Source: Microcyclospora pomicola
Taxonomy: Eukaryota > Ascomycota > Dothideomycetes > Capnodiales
DNA length: 64,000 nt
Reading direction: 5' to 3'
Assembly: GCA_002786065.1 (NCBI GenBank)
Contig: NHNY01000025.1
Location: forward strand, 124,001-188,000
Position numbers and translations under genes: made by a program. The notes under the pieces are model-generated. The model did no database searches, was not told the origin of the DNA, and saw nothing but the letters and a program-made list of their open reading frames with translations. This document shows, one piece after another, positions 10,085 to 19,008 of the stretch (positions are counted from its first letter, which is position 1; each line of letters begins with the position of its first letter).

Positions 10085-11488
10085 ATGGCTATTCGTGATC
10101 GAGGACTGTACATCTCCGTCGTCACGGGGCTCTTGCTGTCCGCATCTCTGTTGGCCCATGTCCAGGGGCGCACTCTCCGAGAGCAGAATCATGGCAGAGG
10201 GAGCTCTGTTCAAGCTCAAAAGCGCATCGAGGCTTCCCTTGTCCAAGTCAATGAGACATTGCTTGTGGGGCACAAGCATGCTCGGGACACATCTGAGCAC
10301 ACAGTACGAGAAGCCGCAAAGCTCCTTGCAAGAGTCGAAGAAGTCAGTCTTCCTGGCGATTTTGAAGTGTGGCAAGCCTGTGTCAAACGTGGCCATTCCA
10401 CCATCGAAGCCATGAGGGGACAGAGGACCGTAGAGATCAATCCGTTCTCGCTCGCTGCTTTGACCGATTCCGGATGGGTGGTGTTCAAAGGTCCGAGGGC
10501 ACGTGCCAGCGTTCGATTTCCAACCGCTATTCGCTCATTTTTGGAGTCGCATGGGCTGCCTACGCCTCCCAAACAACGTTCCTCAAGACCCTATGTCACG
10601 CTGTATGTCAGCTGTCGAGGAGCGGGCAAGACCAAACTACCGTGGCCTAATTTCCCCGTGGGTACGGAGTTTCAGCGCTCCAGGGCAATATTTGACAATG
10701 CCTTCGACACCGCAGCTGGTGTATTGATCTCACTACAAAATTTCCCTCCAGAAGTGGCTGATGCAAATGTACCATTCGAACACCTCCCACCTCTGCATGG
10801 CTTCGCCGACATGATCGGGCTTCTGTGGCTTGCTGCTGATGCTCGTCACGAAGTGCATCCTCTCAAATGGTGGATCTTCTATGACACCTCGATTCCAAGC
10901 ACTTTGAGTGTCATGCGGCGTCTCATTGATCGCGAGGTTGCTCTACATAATTCGGCCCTTGGGAGACCCTGGCAGCAGCCCCCATTAGCACCCGTTGATT
11001 GGGAGTATACTCTTGACAGCGAAGAAGGCCAGGCCCTGAAGGGAACAGTTCAGGGATTACAGGTCGCTCGAACTCTTGCGCAAAATGAAGCTGCATTTGG
11101 TGGTAAGAGGTCGGTCGATCGTATACTGCTATTTCGCTTGCGGGCGCGGTCGAGGAAGCTAGGAAAGGATAGAGACGAATGGTGTCTCGCATTCCGGATC
11201 ACGGAAGCCATGGCAGTGCAAGCGCTTGACGGGTCTTCATCGTCGGCGCAGCCGCAGCGTGCGCCTGGGCCAGATGAGCCTGTCGTGGCAGGCCTGTCCA
11301 AACTTCCTCTTGACACGCTTCCCGACGGTGGAGTGGACATGGACATGCCAGATACCGAGTCGATGGTTCAAACGCTAGCATTAGTGGCAGCGGATATGCC
11401 AGACGCTGAGTCGGAAATTGAAACGCTAGCGCTAGAGCTTCAATCGTGGGATGCGTATCTGCCAGAGGTTGAGTCGCTGACCTGGTGA
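10085..11488 (+). CDS. Secreted orphan protein with degenerate C-terminal repeats (paralogue B)
   Basis: A 467-residue single-exon protein of no family I can name. It starts with a good signal peptide (YISVVTGLLLSASLLAHVQG, cleavage expected near residue 28). The middle (about 110-370) shares ordered blocks with the protein at 1890-3521: FSLAALTDSGW, WPNFP, a LPPL(H/R)..(A/F)D stretch, DMIGLLW, DSEEGQALKGT, FGG...V..I..F and LAFR. The pair are diverged paralogues. The last 50 residues hold repeats of the type MPDxES..(Q/E)TLAL. The DNA repeat continues past the TGA in another frame, because the third unit is 8 bp longer than the second. The present C-terminus therefore looks like a secondary truncation. 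The repeats are unrelated in sequence to those of paralogue A, though both proteins carry them at the C-terminus. Function is unknown; an extracellular role is inferred from the signal peptide. Confidence 0.78.
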   Translation: MAIRDRGLYISVVTGLLLSASLLAHVQGRTLREQNHGRGSSVQAQKRIEASLVQVNETLLVGHKHARDTSEHTVREAAKLLARVEEVSLPGDFEVWQACVKRGHSTIEAMRGQRTVEINPFSLAALTDSGWVVFKGPRARASVRFPTAIRSFLESHGLPTPPKQRSSRPYVTLYVSCRGAGKTKLPWPNFPVGTEFQRSRAIFDNAFDTAAGVLISLQNFPPEVADANVPFEHLPPLHGFADMIGLLWLAADARHEVHPLKWWIFYDTSIPSTLSVMRRLIDREVALHNSALGRPWQQPPLAPVDWEYTLDSEEGQALKGTVQGLQVARTLAQNEAAFGGKRSVDRILLFRLRARSRKLGKDRDEWCLAFRITEAMAVQALDGSSSSAQPQRAPGPDEPVVAGLSKLPLDTLPDGGVDMDMPDTESMVQTLALVAADMPDAESEIETLALELQSWDAYLPEVESLTW

Positions 11489-11544
11489 TGCAAACGCTAG
11501 GGCCAGAGCTACAATCATCGAATGCGTATATGTCAGACGCCGAG
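11345..11544 (+). repeat. Degenerate 51-71 bp tandem repeat across the stop codon of paralogue B
   Basis: Units begin at 11345 (51 bp), 11396 (63 bp) and 11459 (71 bp), with a fourth beginning at 11530. Each opens with (A/C)TG(C/T)CAGA..., then GAG(T)(C/T)G and a CAAACGCTAG-like block. The third unit has 14 bp instead of 6 bp between GAGTCG and CAAACGCTAG. That moves the frame and creates the TGA at 11486-11488. Confidence 0.75.
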
Positions 11545-12216
11545 TTGAATCCGGACACGCGTCTAGCGAATGATGATTCGACTTTGACGCATACTATCAG
11601 GACCAAAATATACCTGGAGACCACGATGATTAGGGGTCGACTCAAGATCAGAAGTGGGTGCACCTGTGAAGTCTGAACATGGTATGGACCTGGAACAGTC
11701 ACAAATCAGGAGAGTTAGAGAAGACCAGTGTATAAGTCTGGTTATGCCTGGCCATGGGCGTTGACCTGATGATTGTGAGGCGGATGTTGACTACTCTGAT
11801 CCAAGCGTAGTGGGACACGATGCAGGCCCGCATAGATGCTCTATCGTAGACTGCGAGTGCTCCTATGGCGTCCCCTGTCGGCCGGCGTGCTGTTCCGGAT
11901 TGATCACTGAACAATGACATCTTGCGTCGTATATTACAGTATGCTGTGAAGCATGGCTACATTTCAGGACAACTGATCAAGCCTTTGTCCCTGGATGCGT
12001 AGAGATGGGCGGCTCGACTATCTGGATGGTTTGGAATGAGTTATACTTATTTGCTACCGTACAGTACAGCGTGCTCCATCGATCTGATGCCCATGCGGTG
12101 TACAGATCAGGGCCCAATTCCATAATCTCGACAGCAAGACAACGCATACATCGCATGTTGGACGCGCGGTGCTATTGCTTCCCGTGCATACAAGAGACTC
12201 CATCAGGTGCGCGCGG
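11489..12216. other. Convergent 3' flanks
   Basis: Apart from the tail of the degenerate repeat (to about 11544), I see no gene or structured element. The genes on both sides end here. Confidence 0.5.
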
Positions 12217-12942
12217 TCACCAATGAGAGTTCAACATATCCTCATACGACTCCGTCTGTTGAGCGGCAGCAGCCACTTGAGATGCATCGACCAACGACTG
12301 CATGTTGTCTGGAACAGGCACATTGATGCTGCGCGACGGCTGCAAGTGAGTGGTGGTCAAGGTGGAGTACAGACCGGGAGCCAACGAGTAGGTGACCACT
12401 TCCGTCGTAGTGGGGATCGCCCAGCCTAGCGTCCTGATCTCGGTCCCTCCGGTCGTGGCGGTGATGGCAGGCATCGGCATCCCTGGGTTCTCGATGTGCA
12501 GCTTTTCCTTCTTCCTCTCGGGCTTCTCGTCTCCGCTCATGGACGGGTCGCACTGCAACATCGCGCTGCGGGCGCAGGTGTCCTGGAGGACGGACATGCA
12601 GTTGTAGCCGGCATTCTTCTGGGTCACATCCTCGACGATGGCGATCGGGCTCCCATAGCACCCTCGCTTCTCGAATATCAGAAGCTGGCAGTGTTGATAT
12701 GGTCTGACCTTGCCGTGGAACTTGAACTGGTCGAAGGCGGCGTCCTTGTTCGGCCAGGTCTTGCAGAAGCCGGCTTTCAGCGCATCTTCCCCAACGGGCT
12801 TGTAGGCACAAGCGGCCATATGGTGATGTCCGTCGGGTGAGAGGCCATTGCCAGAAGCGAAGCGCTGCAGTTTGATGGTGGGTCCTGCCGTCACTTGGAG
12901 GACCACCGTTGCAAGGCTGAGAGCGATGCTAGAGATGTGCAT
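12217..12942 (-). CDS. Small secreted cysteine-rich protein (effector-like), intact member of a pair
   Basis: A 241-residue protein of no known family. The ATG at 12942 is chosen because it places a clean signal peptide first (MHISSIALSLATVVLQVTAG); the longer open frame upstream would bury it. The mature part has seven cysteines, at about 45, 60, 85, 95, 115, 123 and 131. Around the second is CKTWPN, and AAFDQF follows. The C-terminal 110 residues lack cysteine and are rich in Thr, Pro and Lys. Cysteine spacing and the C(K/R)(T/S)WP motif match the broken gene at 13632-14269 on the other strand, so the two are divergent duplicates. A TATA-like box lies at 13124-13132. The size, secretion signal and cysteines fit a secreted effector or cell-wall protein, but the role is inference. 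Confidence 0.78.
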   Translation of the reverse strand: MHISSIALSLATVVLQVTAGPTIKLQRFASGNGLSPDGHHHMAACAYKPVGEDALKAGFCKTWPNKDAAFDQFKFHGKVRPYQHCQLLIFEKRGCYGSPIAIVEDVTQKNAGYNCMSVLQDTCARSAMLQCDPSMSGDEKPERKKEKLHIENPGMPMPAITATTGGTEIRTLGWAIPTTTEVVTYSLAPGLYSTLTTTHLQPSRSINVPVPDNMQSLVDASQVAAAAQQTESYEDMLNSHW

Positions 12943-13123
12943 GTTGAGTATTGGACCCTGCTGGAAAGGATCAAAGATATTGAGGAACTCAGAAATCAAT
13001 GCTGATTCCTCACTTCGGGCTCGATAATGCAAGACCAACACTGATAGGTGACGACTTAGATTGGTCGTTTGGGAACCTGAAGATCTGTGAGGTAAAAGTT
13101 GGATCCCTGGAGGCAGCGGACGG

Positions 13124-13132
13124 CTTTTATAT
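13124..13132 (-). promoter_or_regulatory. TATA-like box of the minus-strand cysteine-rich gene
   Basis: On the minus strand this reads ATATAAAAG, about 180 bp before the ATG at 12942. It belongs to the 689-bp region shared by the divergent cysteine-rich genes. Confidence 0.5.
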
Positions 13133-13495
13133 CAGACGACGCAAAAAGTCTTCAGTACGAGACTAGTTGTAAGCAGTATCACGGTGTCTCTGCAGCGAGA
13201 AATCATTAATAATCTGCTCTGCAGTAAATGGTGGGCATTAGTCGATTGAAACAGCAGAGTGTCGTCTGCTCTCCGAATTTGGGGTAAGCAGTCTTGCATC
13301 GTTCGCTAGAGGCAAGTGTCGACCAGATTCAGCCCTGACACATCACCTCGCGAATGAAGTGTCAGCTAGTGTTGAGTAGATGAGGAAGTAATCATGACTC
13401 GAGCTGGGAATTGCGCATTCTGTCATCTGGTGCAGTCTGACAATCCCCGCAAGAAAGTCCTTAGCTAAGGTAGTTTGGACTTTGTTGGATGCGTG

Positions 13496-13503
13496 TATAT
13501 AAA
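13496..13503 (+). promoter_or_regulatory. TATA-like box of the plus-strand cysteine-rich gene
   Basis: TATATAAA lies about 130 bp before the ATG at 13632. The broken copy therefore still has a recognisable core promoter, which suggests recent loss. Confidence 0.5.
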
Positions 13504-13567
13504 CAGACCTGCTGCACATCCGGTACTCCTAACACTCTCCCATCAAGTCACGTTGGAGATCTTACTT

Positions 13568-13620
13568 GTGAGCCTGCTCGCTGCACTACCTCACGATCCA
13601 AGACTAACACCGAAACGCAG
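13568..13620 (+). other. Probable 5'-leader intron
   Basis: GTGAGC..CAG, 53 bp, with a perfect GACTAAC branch site 10-15 bp before the acceptor. It lies just before the ATG at 13632, so it would be spliced within the untranslated leader. Confidence 0.5.
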
Positions 13621-13631
13621 CACACAACAAC

Positions 13632-14269
13632 ATGGTCGTTATCATCTCGGCCGTTAGCACTGTTACTTGCTGGCCGTCTCCACTTTCCCATCATCGGCAT
13701 CTGCGAAAGGGTCTGGATTCTACTTCTCGCGCTATCTCACCGGCCAAGTCAAAGAAGACTCCGGTTTCGCCATCCACGATGTCGGCCGCTGCACCACCAC
13801 GTCCCTCGGCCAGCAGAAGTTGACGCAGGACAAGTGCCGCTCCTGGCCCGGCCAAACCTCGTTCGATTAGTACATGTTCGTCCGGGCTCGTGCCAACCCA
13901 TGGCTCGGGATCAAATCGAAGTATAAGCATGGGAACTGCTCAATCGAGCTCTAGATCGACACCGACTGCAAGGGCGAGCTGGCCGGCATGCTCCCCGAGG
14001 CCAACCGGCTGAGGACTGGACGGGTCTGCCACCCGACTTACGATGGCAAAGCTGCCCAGAACGCCAAGATCGTCTGTCATCCTTGGCCGTACAAGAACTG
14101 GTGGAAAAACGAGGAGAACAACTACTCCAAGCAGGCCAAAGCAGAGGAGGGCCTCTATGCTTATGAAGCCGACAACCCGGGCGAGCATTTCGAGCATGAG
14201 ATCGACAAGGGCAATGGGACGCTCGATGCCGCCTTTGATGGGACTACGGCCAACACCAACGATTATTGA
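13632..14269 (+). pseudogene. Broken paralogue of the small cysteine-rich secreted protein
   Basis: This region keeps most of a secreted, cysteine-rich protein of about 210 residues, but it is interrupted, with about three breaks. The hydrophobic leader is still readable near the start. The middle keeps the CRSWPG motif, matching CKTWPN in the minus-strand neighbour. The spacing of six cysteines also matches (x14, then a longer gap, then x9, x19, x15). The C-terminal part differs from the neighbour and is acidic and aromatic (NWWKNEENNY). The TATA-like box and leader intron upstream look intact, which points to recent decay. A sequencing error or strain-specific allele is possible. I do not recognise it as a known toxin or effector. 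Confidence 0.6.
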
Positions 14270-15089
14270 GGGTTGAGTGCTTTATAGGGTCTGATCTGTC
14301 GGTCCTCGAATCAAGATCGTCGGTGCTAGTCTGTTGGGTTGATAGGATAGCCGTATGCACTGTGGTTCTTCTGGAACTGAAAACATTTGGATGTGATGCG
14401 ATATTGTGATGGAGAAAGGTACACTACTCAATGTACAAGACCCTCATTGGACTGCTCTTCATCGGATATGATCGGTGACAACCAAACTCATCGATGAACA
14501 TGTCTGACTGCCATGGAGTGGTATCAATTGCAGGATGTAGCGTTGCAACCGTCCTTTTCAAATTGCTCAGAGTAGGTTTGATACCTAACGATCTACATGC
14601 CGAGACCTAGAGTAGAGTGATGATGCTTCGAAACAAGACTGATGGTATATAAGGTACATTTGCAGTTCATGTATGTACTGTTCCCTCTTCCGCAACCCAT
14701 GGAGCTATCTACTCCACTATACTGCCGACATGATGACATGATCGACAACCCGACCTCACTCAATCCATCGGCATGAACTGCAAGAGCAACATGACGCTTC
14801 ATTGGACTTGTACACAATCTGCTCCGTATGTACACACATTGGTCATGACGGCAAAGATTTCAAATGCCGATTTGTAGTCGTTTAGCAGACTTCAGGTACA
14901 TATACTTGCGTCTTGTTGATACCTTATCTCTAGGAGTGAATACTTACGTTATAAGCCACCTCAAATCAATCAACATCATCCCCGGGAAATACATACCTCT
15001 CTCTCTGATCTTCGAGCCATATGGAAAGCCATCTTGTAGGCCAACTCAAATCGACTCATCTCACTTCCGAGATACAACCACAAACCGTC
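14270..15089. other. Intergenic, no gene seen
   Basis: This 820-bp stretch holds the 3' flank of the broken cysteine-rich gene and the promoter of the hydrolase at 15090. I see no repeat or RNA gene. Confidence 0.5.
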
Positions 15090-16282
15090 ATGGCCCAGGA
15101 AGAATACTCCACCTACGCCCTCGGCGATTTCACCCTCCAGCAAGGCGGCGTCCTGCCATCCGCCCACCTCGCCTACAAGACCTACGGCGACCCCTCGCTC
15201 CCCGCCATCATCTACCCAACCTGGTACTCAGGCACCATCGCGACGAACGAATGGCTGCTCGGCGCCGGCAAGACGCTCGACCCAGCGCGCTACTTCATCA
15301 TCGTGCCCGCGCTCTTCGGCAACGGCCAGTCGACCTCGCCGTCCAACACGCCCGCGCTGCGCCCCTTTCCGCCCGTGACTTTTTACGACAACGTGCGCGC
15401 CCAGCACCAGCTCGTCACGCGGCACTTGGGCGTCTCGCAGGCCCACGCCGTCGTCGGCTGGAGCATGGGCGCCGCGCAGACGTTCCAGTGGGCGACGCAG
15501 TATCCGGACTTCATGGACCTGATCGTGCCGTTTTGTGGCTCGGCGCGCACGTCGTTGCATAATCGCGTCTTCCTCGAGGGCGTCAAGAGCGCGCTGCTGG
15601 GCGTGCGGGGCGTAGGGTCGATGGGGGTGGGGAAGGTGCAGGGTGGTGGCGAGAGGGAGTGGAGCGCAGAGGAACGGGAGGTGGGGCTCAAGGCGCTGGG
15701 GAGAGTGTATGCCGGGTGGGGGTTTAGCCAGGCGTTCTATCGCGAGAAGCTGTATGAGAGCGCGCTGGGGTTCGCAGGCTTGGAGGAATTCATGGTGGAG
15801 TTCTGGGAGGCGTGGGCGTTGAGCAAAGGTATGAGACTGGCAGGGGGACGATGCTCGCTGTGAATCCATTCTCATCTCAACTTAACCGAACTGACCACGA
15901 GCTGCAGATCCCGAAAACATGCTCGCGATGCTATACACCTGGCAAGCGGGAGATGTGTCCCAGCAAGAGCCATACAACGGCGACTTCGCAGCGGCGATGC
16001 AAGGAATCAAGGCCAAAGCGCTGGTCATGCCTTGCAAGACCGATTTGTACTTTCGTAAGATCCCTTCCTGTCCAACTTTACCGAACATCCATTTGCTAAC
16101 ATCGTTGACCCGCAAAAGCCCCGGAGGACAGTGAGATCGAAGTCGCGAACATGAAGCCCGGGGTGGGCACGTTGAAGGTGTTCCCGAGCATCTGGGGACA
16201 CTGGGCAGGTGGGCCTGGGGACAGCAAGGAGGACGTGAAGTTCTTGGACGACAGCCTGAGGGAGTTCTTTGCGAAGAATTAA
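15090..16282 (+). CDS. Alpha/beta hydrolase, homoserine O-acetyltransferase-like
   Basis: Exons 15090..15828, 15908..16054 and 16119..16282 give 349 residues. The protein belongs to the MetX-like alpha/beta-hydrolase family. The nucleophile elbow is GWSMGAAQ (Ser about 125). The catalytic Asp is in CKTDLYFPPEDSE, which is created by splicing the second intron. The catalytic His is in SIWGHWAGGPG near the C-terminus. An upstream frame-open ATG at 15021 exists, but MAQEEYSTYALGDF at 15090 is the usual family start. There is no signal peptide, so it is probably cytosolic. True homoserine acetyltransferases are longer and carry extra lid features, so this shorter protein may be an acyltransferase or esterase of unknown substrate. 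Exon 1 is strikingly GC-rich compared with its surroundings. Confidence 0.88.
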
Positions 16283-16963
16283 AGGTTGATCATGTGGTGT
16301 CACGTCGTCGTGAGATATACGTACATATAACGAACGAGGTCAATGGACATCTTTTATAAGAATCACTAGTCCATCCTATCAGTCCGTTTGAACATTGCAG
16401 GCAAAATTGGATATTTGTTCGGTAAGGCCCGTAGGCCTCATGCAATGTGATTCGATTTGGAGTAGAGCTATCTACCTCGAAATACAGCTACTCTCTCTAC
16501 AGTATCCGGATGTGCTGATGAAAGGTTCGCCTCTTTTGGCAACCACACATTTCCCCTGATTCCGAGATCCTTGGCGAAGAGACCTGCTTTGATGTAGCAA
16601 CTGTTGTCACAGAAGTGTTTGCCGAGTCGTCCTAAAGTGGAGACTTACCTCGGTCACTGCCAGACTTCGCTCATGTCCTTGCTCCCTTTTTTCAGACCCT
16701 CGGCCAACAACTCGGCACTTTTTTCTGGCGGTAGGCGCAATGGCCTTGTTTGTGATGATCGCTACACTCCAGCTCGAGCATCTTCCTATTGTTACATTAC
16801 AAAGCGTGTGGCGATCTGAGGATCACAGCGAGCTGTCGGTGGTGATGTTTCTGCGACCAGCAGATCCTGCACGATGTGTTAGATGAAAGACGAGAGGAGC
16901 ATTTCAATGTGATAGCACAGGCATCGCGGCTTTGGCTTTGGCATTGGCGGTGGTTTCGGCGTT
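16283..16963. other. Convergent 3' flanks
   Basis: 681 bp between the converging hydrolase and PAP1 genes. No gene or repeat is seen. Confidence 0.5.
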
Positions 16964-19008
16964 TCAACCGTGTACTCCGTTTTGTCCGTTCGTGCCGTTC
17001 ATCATGACACCGGACTGCTTGCGCTTAGCTGGATCAATCGATGCGGTTGCCTGGTATTGTAGCCACCATTGTTAGCAAAAGTCATCTGGTAAACAGGATG
17101 GACATGGGTCGCCAATCGCGACCATGTCAGTACATACGTCCAATCCTGCGTCAGTGAAGCTGCGTTTCTTATCAACAGTTGCGCCATTGTTGGCCAGTGG
17201 TGTGTTCCCTCCGACTGGAGTGCCGGCAACAGCTTTCTTCTTGGGCTTCTTCTGCCGTACGGGTCGTGATTCGCCAGGCTGGAAGACATCATCGGGCAAG
17301 TGAATGCTAGATAAAATCAGCGTGGCTTTAGATTTCGGAAACATTGTGACATACTCGCGCATGTACTTCATTTTGATGGAGTGAGTCTCCTCGTCGTACT
17401 TTTCCCAGCGCAGACAGATATCCTTGAAATTTTGAATGGGATCAGACAGGTCCAGCGAGTTAGCTCCTGTACACGTGATTAGTCATTGCACGGCACAAAT
17501 GGTGATAAGCATTACGAACCTTTCTTAAGTTCGATACCGAGGTAGAAAGTTTTCGTATACACGGTCTGCGGGAATTCCTTCTTCGACTCGTCAGTACCGT
17601 TCTCTCCATCGGCGGCTTCGTCATTGGCTTCGGCATTCTCAGCCTCCAGCTTCTTCCCATTCGTCTGCTCGGTGATTTCGGTTTCTTTAACTTGACAATC
17701 CAGGTTGCCATCGATCGTCTTGTCAACATCGCCTTGCGTCGGGCAAAGATGTGTGCGCTCGAAGCCTTTGCTAAAAGGTTGGACAAGCTCTACTGTGCCT
17801 CCTTCGGAGTATTCTATACCAGCCGCAAGAATCTTCAGTTTCGAGAGTACGAACCCTTCCCAAGACTTTAGACTTGCAGACGTCTTGGCAGCGGTGATTA
17901 CGCAAATGTAATGCTTGTACGTCTGCGTGAAGAATGTGTGTCGCTTGAACAGATCCTTCCACTCCTGTTTACCATCGTAGATGGCATTCACAATCTCATG
18001 GCCACGATCGAGCTCGCGTAGGATGACCTTCTTGGTTGATGAAGTAATGGTATGCGTAGAGTTTTGGATGGGGTAGCACGGCGTAAGTACGGGCATAAGG
18101 TGGGCTCGGTCTCCACGGCTGGTGCTTGGGTCCCATTCAGGTTGAATTTGGAGCGAAACGTCCTCCTTCTGCTGCAACGTCACTGGCTGTGGCCATTTCC
18201 AGATCTTCATGATGTGAAAGAACTTTTGCACGACAAGTGGAGCGGCAGCCATGGGGTATAGTTGACAGACCCGGGCAACCATCATTGCCCAAGCCACTCC
18301 TCCAGGAAATCCGACCACATTACCGTAGATGGCACGATTCGCTGACCAAAGCTTGATGGCGCGTAAAGCTAGGCGAAAGACTTTGGTATGCGGGACGAGT
18401 TGCAAGATTTTGTTGGTGACTCTTGTGCCGTTGAGACAACGCATATCTGTACGATCGATGCCACGTAAAAGATTGGTATCACTCAGGTCCAGTTTCTCAG
18501 GAATCTGGGAGATGGGGAGATTGGTGAAGATGAGATCGATGTCGACATCCTGTATGATGACTTTGATGATGGGTACGCTAATGCCAGGAACTGCATTCGG
18601 CTCCGTCATTTGATCGGGGACGGGAAAGGTTTGCTTCAGCATCCCGGGCATAACATCGAAGAAATCCTCGCGTGTGACATGCTTGGGGGCGAGCATGAGC
18701 GCATCCACATCGGAGCTGCCGCTGAACACTCCCAGACGATGACTGCCGAAGGTGTAGACCTCTCCTCCAGCCTGCTCGAGAATGCCATCCGGTAAGCCTT
18801 TGCGTTTGCCAACCACCTGCACCATCTCCCGGCACAAACTTCGTAGTGCTGCTATAACTGCATCTTTGTGCTTCCGTTCTTCCTCCGTCGCGAAGTTATT
18901 CTGACTCTTCAGTTCTGCCGTCAAAGCATCGCTTAGCTTGAGGTCCGTCGCGCTGGGCGGATTGTTCGAGAGAGGAGGCGAGACCCCAAGATATGTCGGG
19001 TTGGCCAT
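16964..19008 (-). CDS. PAP1: Poly(A) polymerase
   Basis: This nuclear enzyme adds poly(A) tails after cleavage by the CPF/CPSF complex. Exons complement(16964..17050, 17138..17306, 17355..17466, 17520..19008) give 618 residues. All introns are GT..AG, of 87, 48 and 53 bp. The start MANPTYLGVSPPLSNNPP is the first ATG and typical of the family. Catalytic Asp residues are seen at about 100 and 102 (SSDVDAL) and 158 (DIDLIF). RGIDRTDMRCLNGTRVT and the downstream RNA-binding domain are present. The nucleotidyltransferase loop is unusual: FGSHRLGVFSGSSDVD stands where most enzymes have FGSYRLGVHG(P/K)GSDID, with the same length and catalytic residues kept. The C-terminus is basic (KKPKKKAV) and fits a nuclear signal. 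YSH1, at 30.8 kb, works in the same pathway. Confidence 0.94.

Noticed and set aside
15228-15875. 215-codon minus-strand frame
   Set aside because: Antisense to the GC-rich first exon of the alpha/beta hydrolase; Arg/Pro/His-rich translation is a GC artefact.
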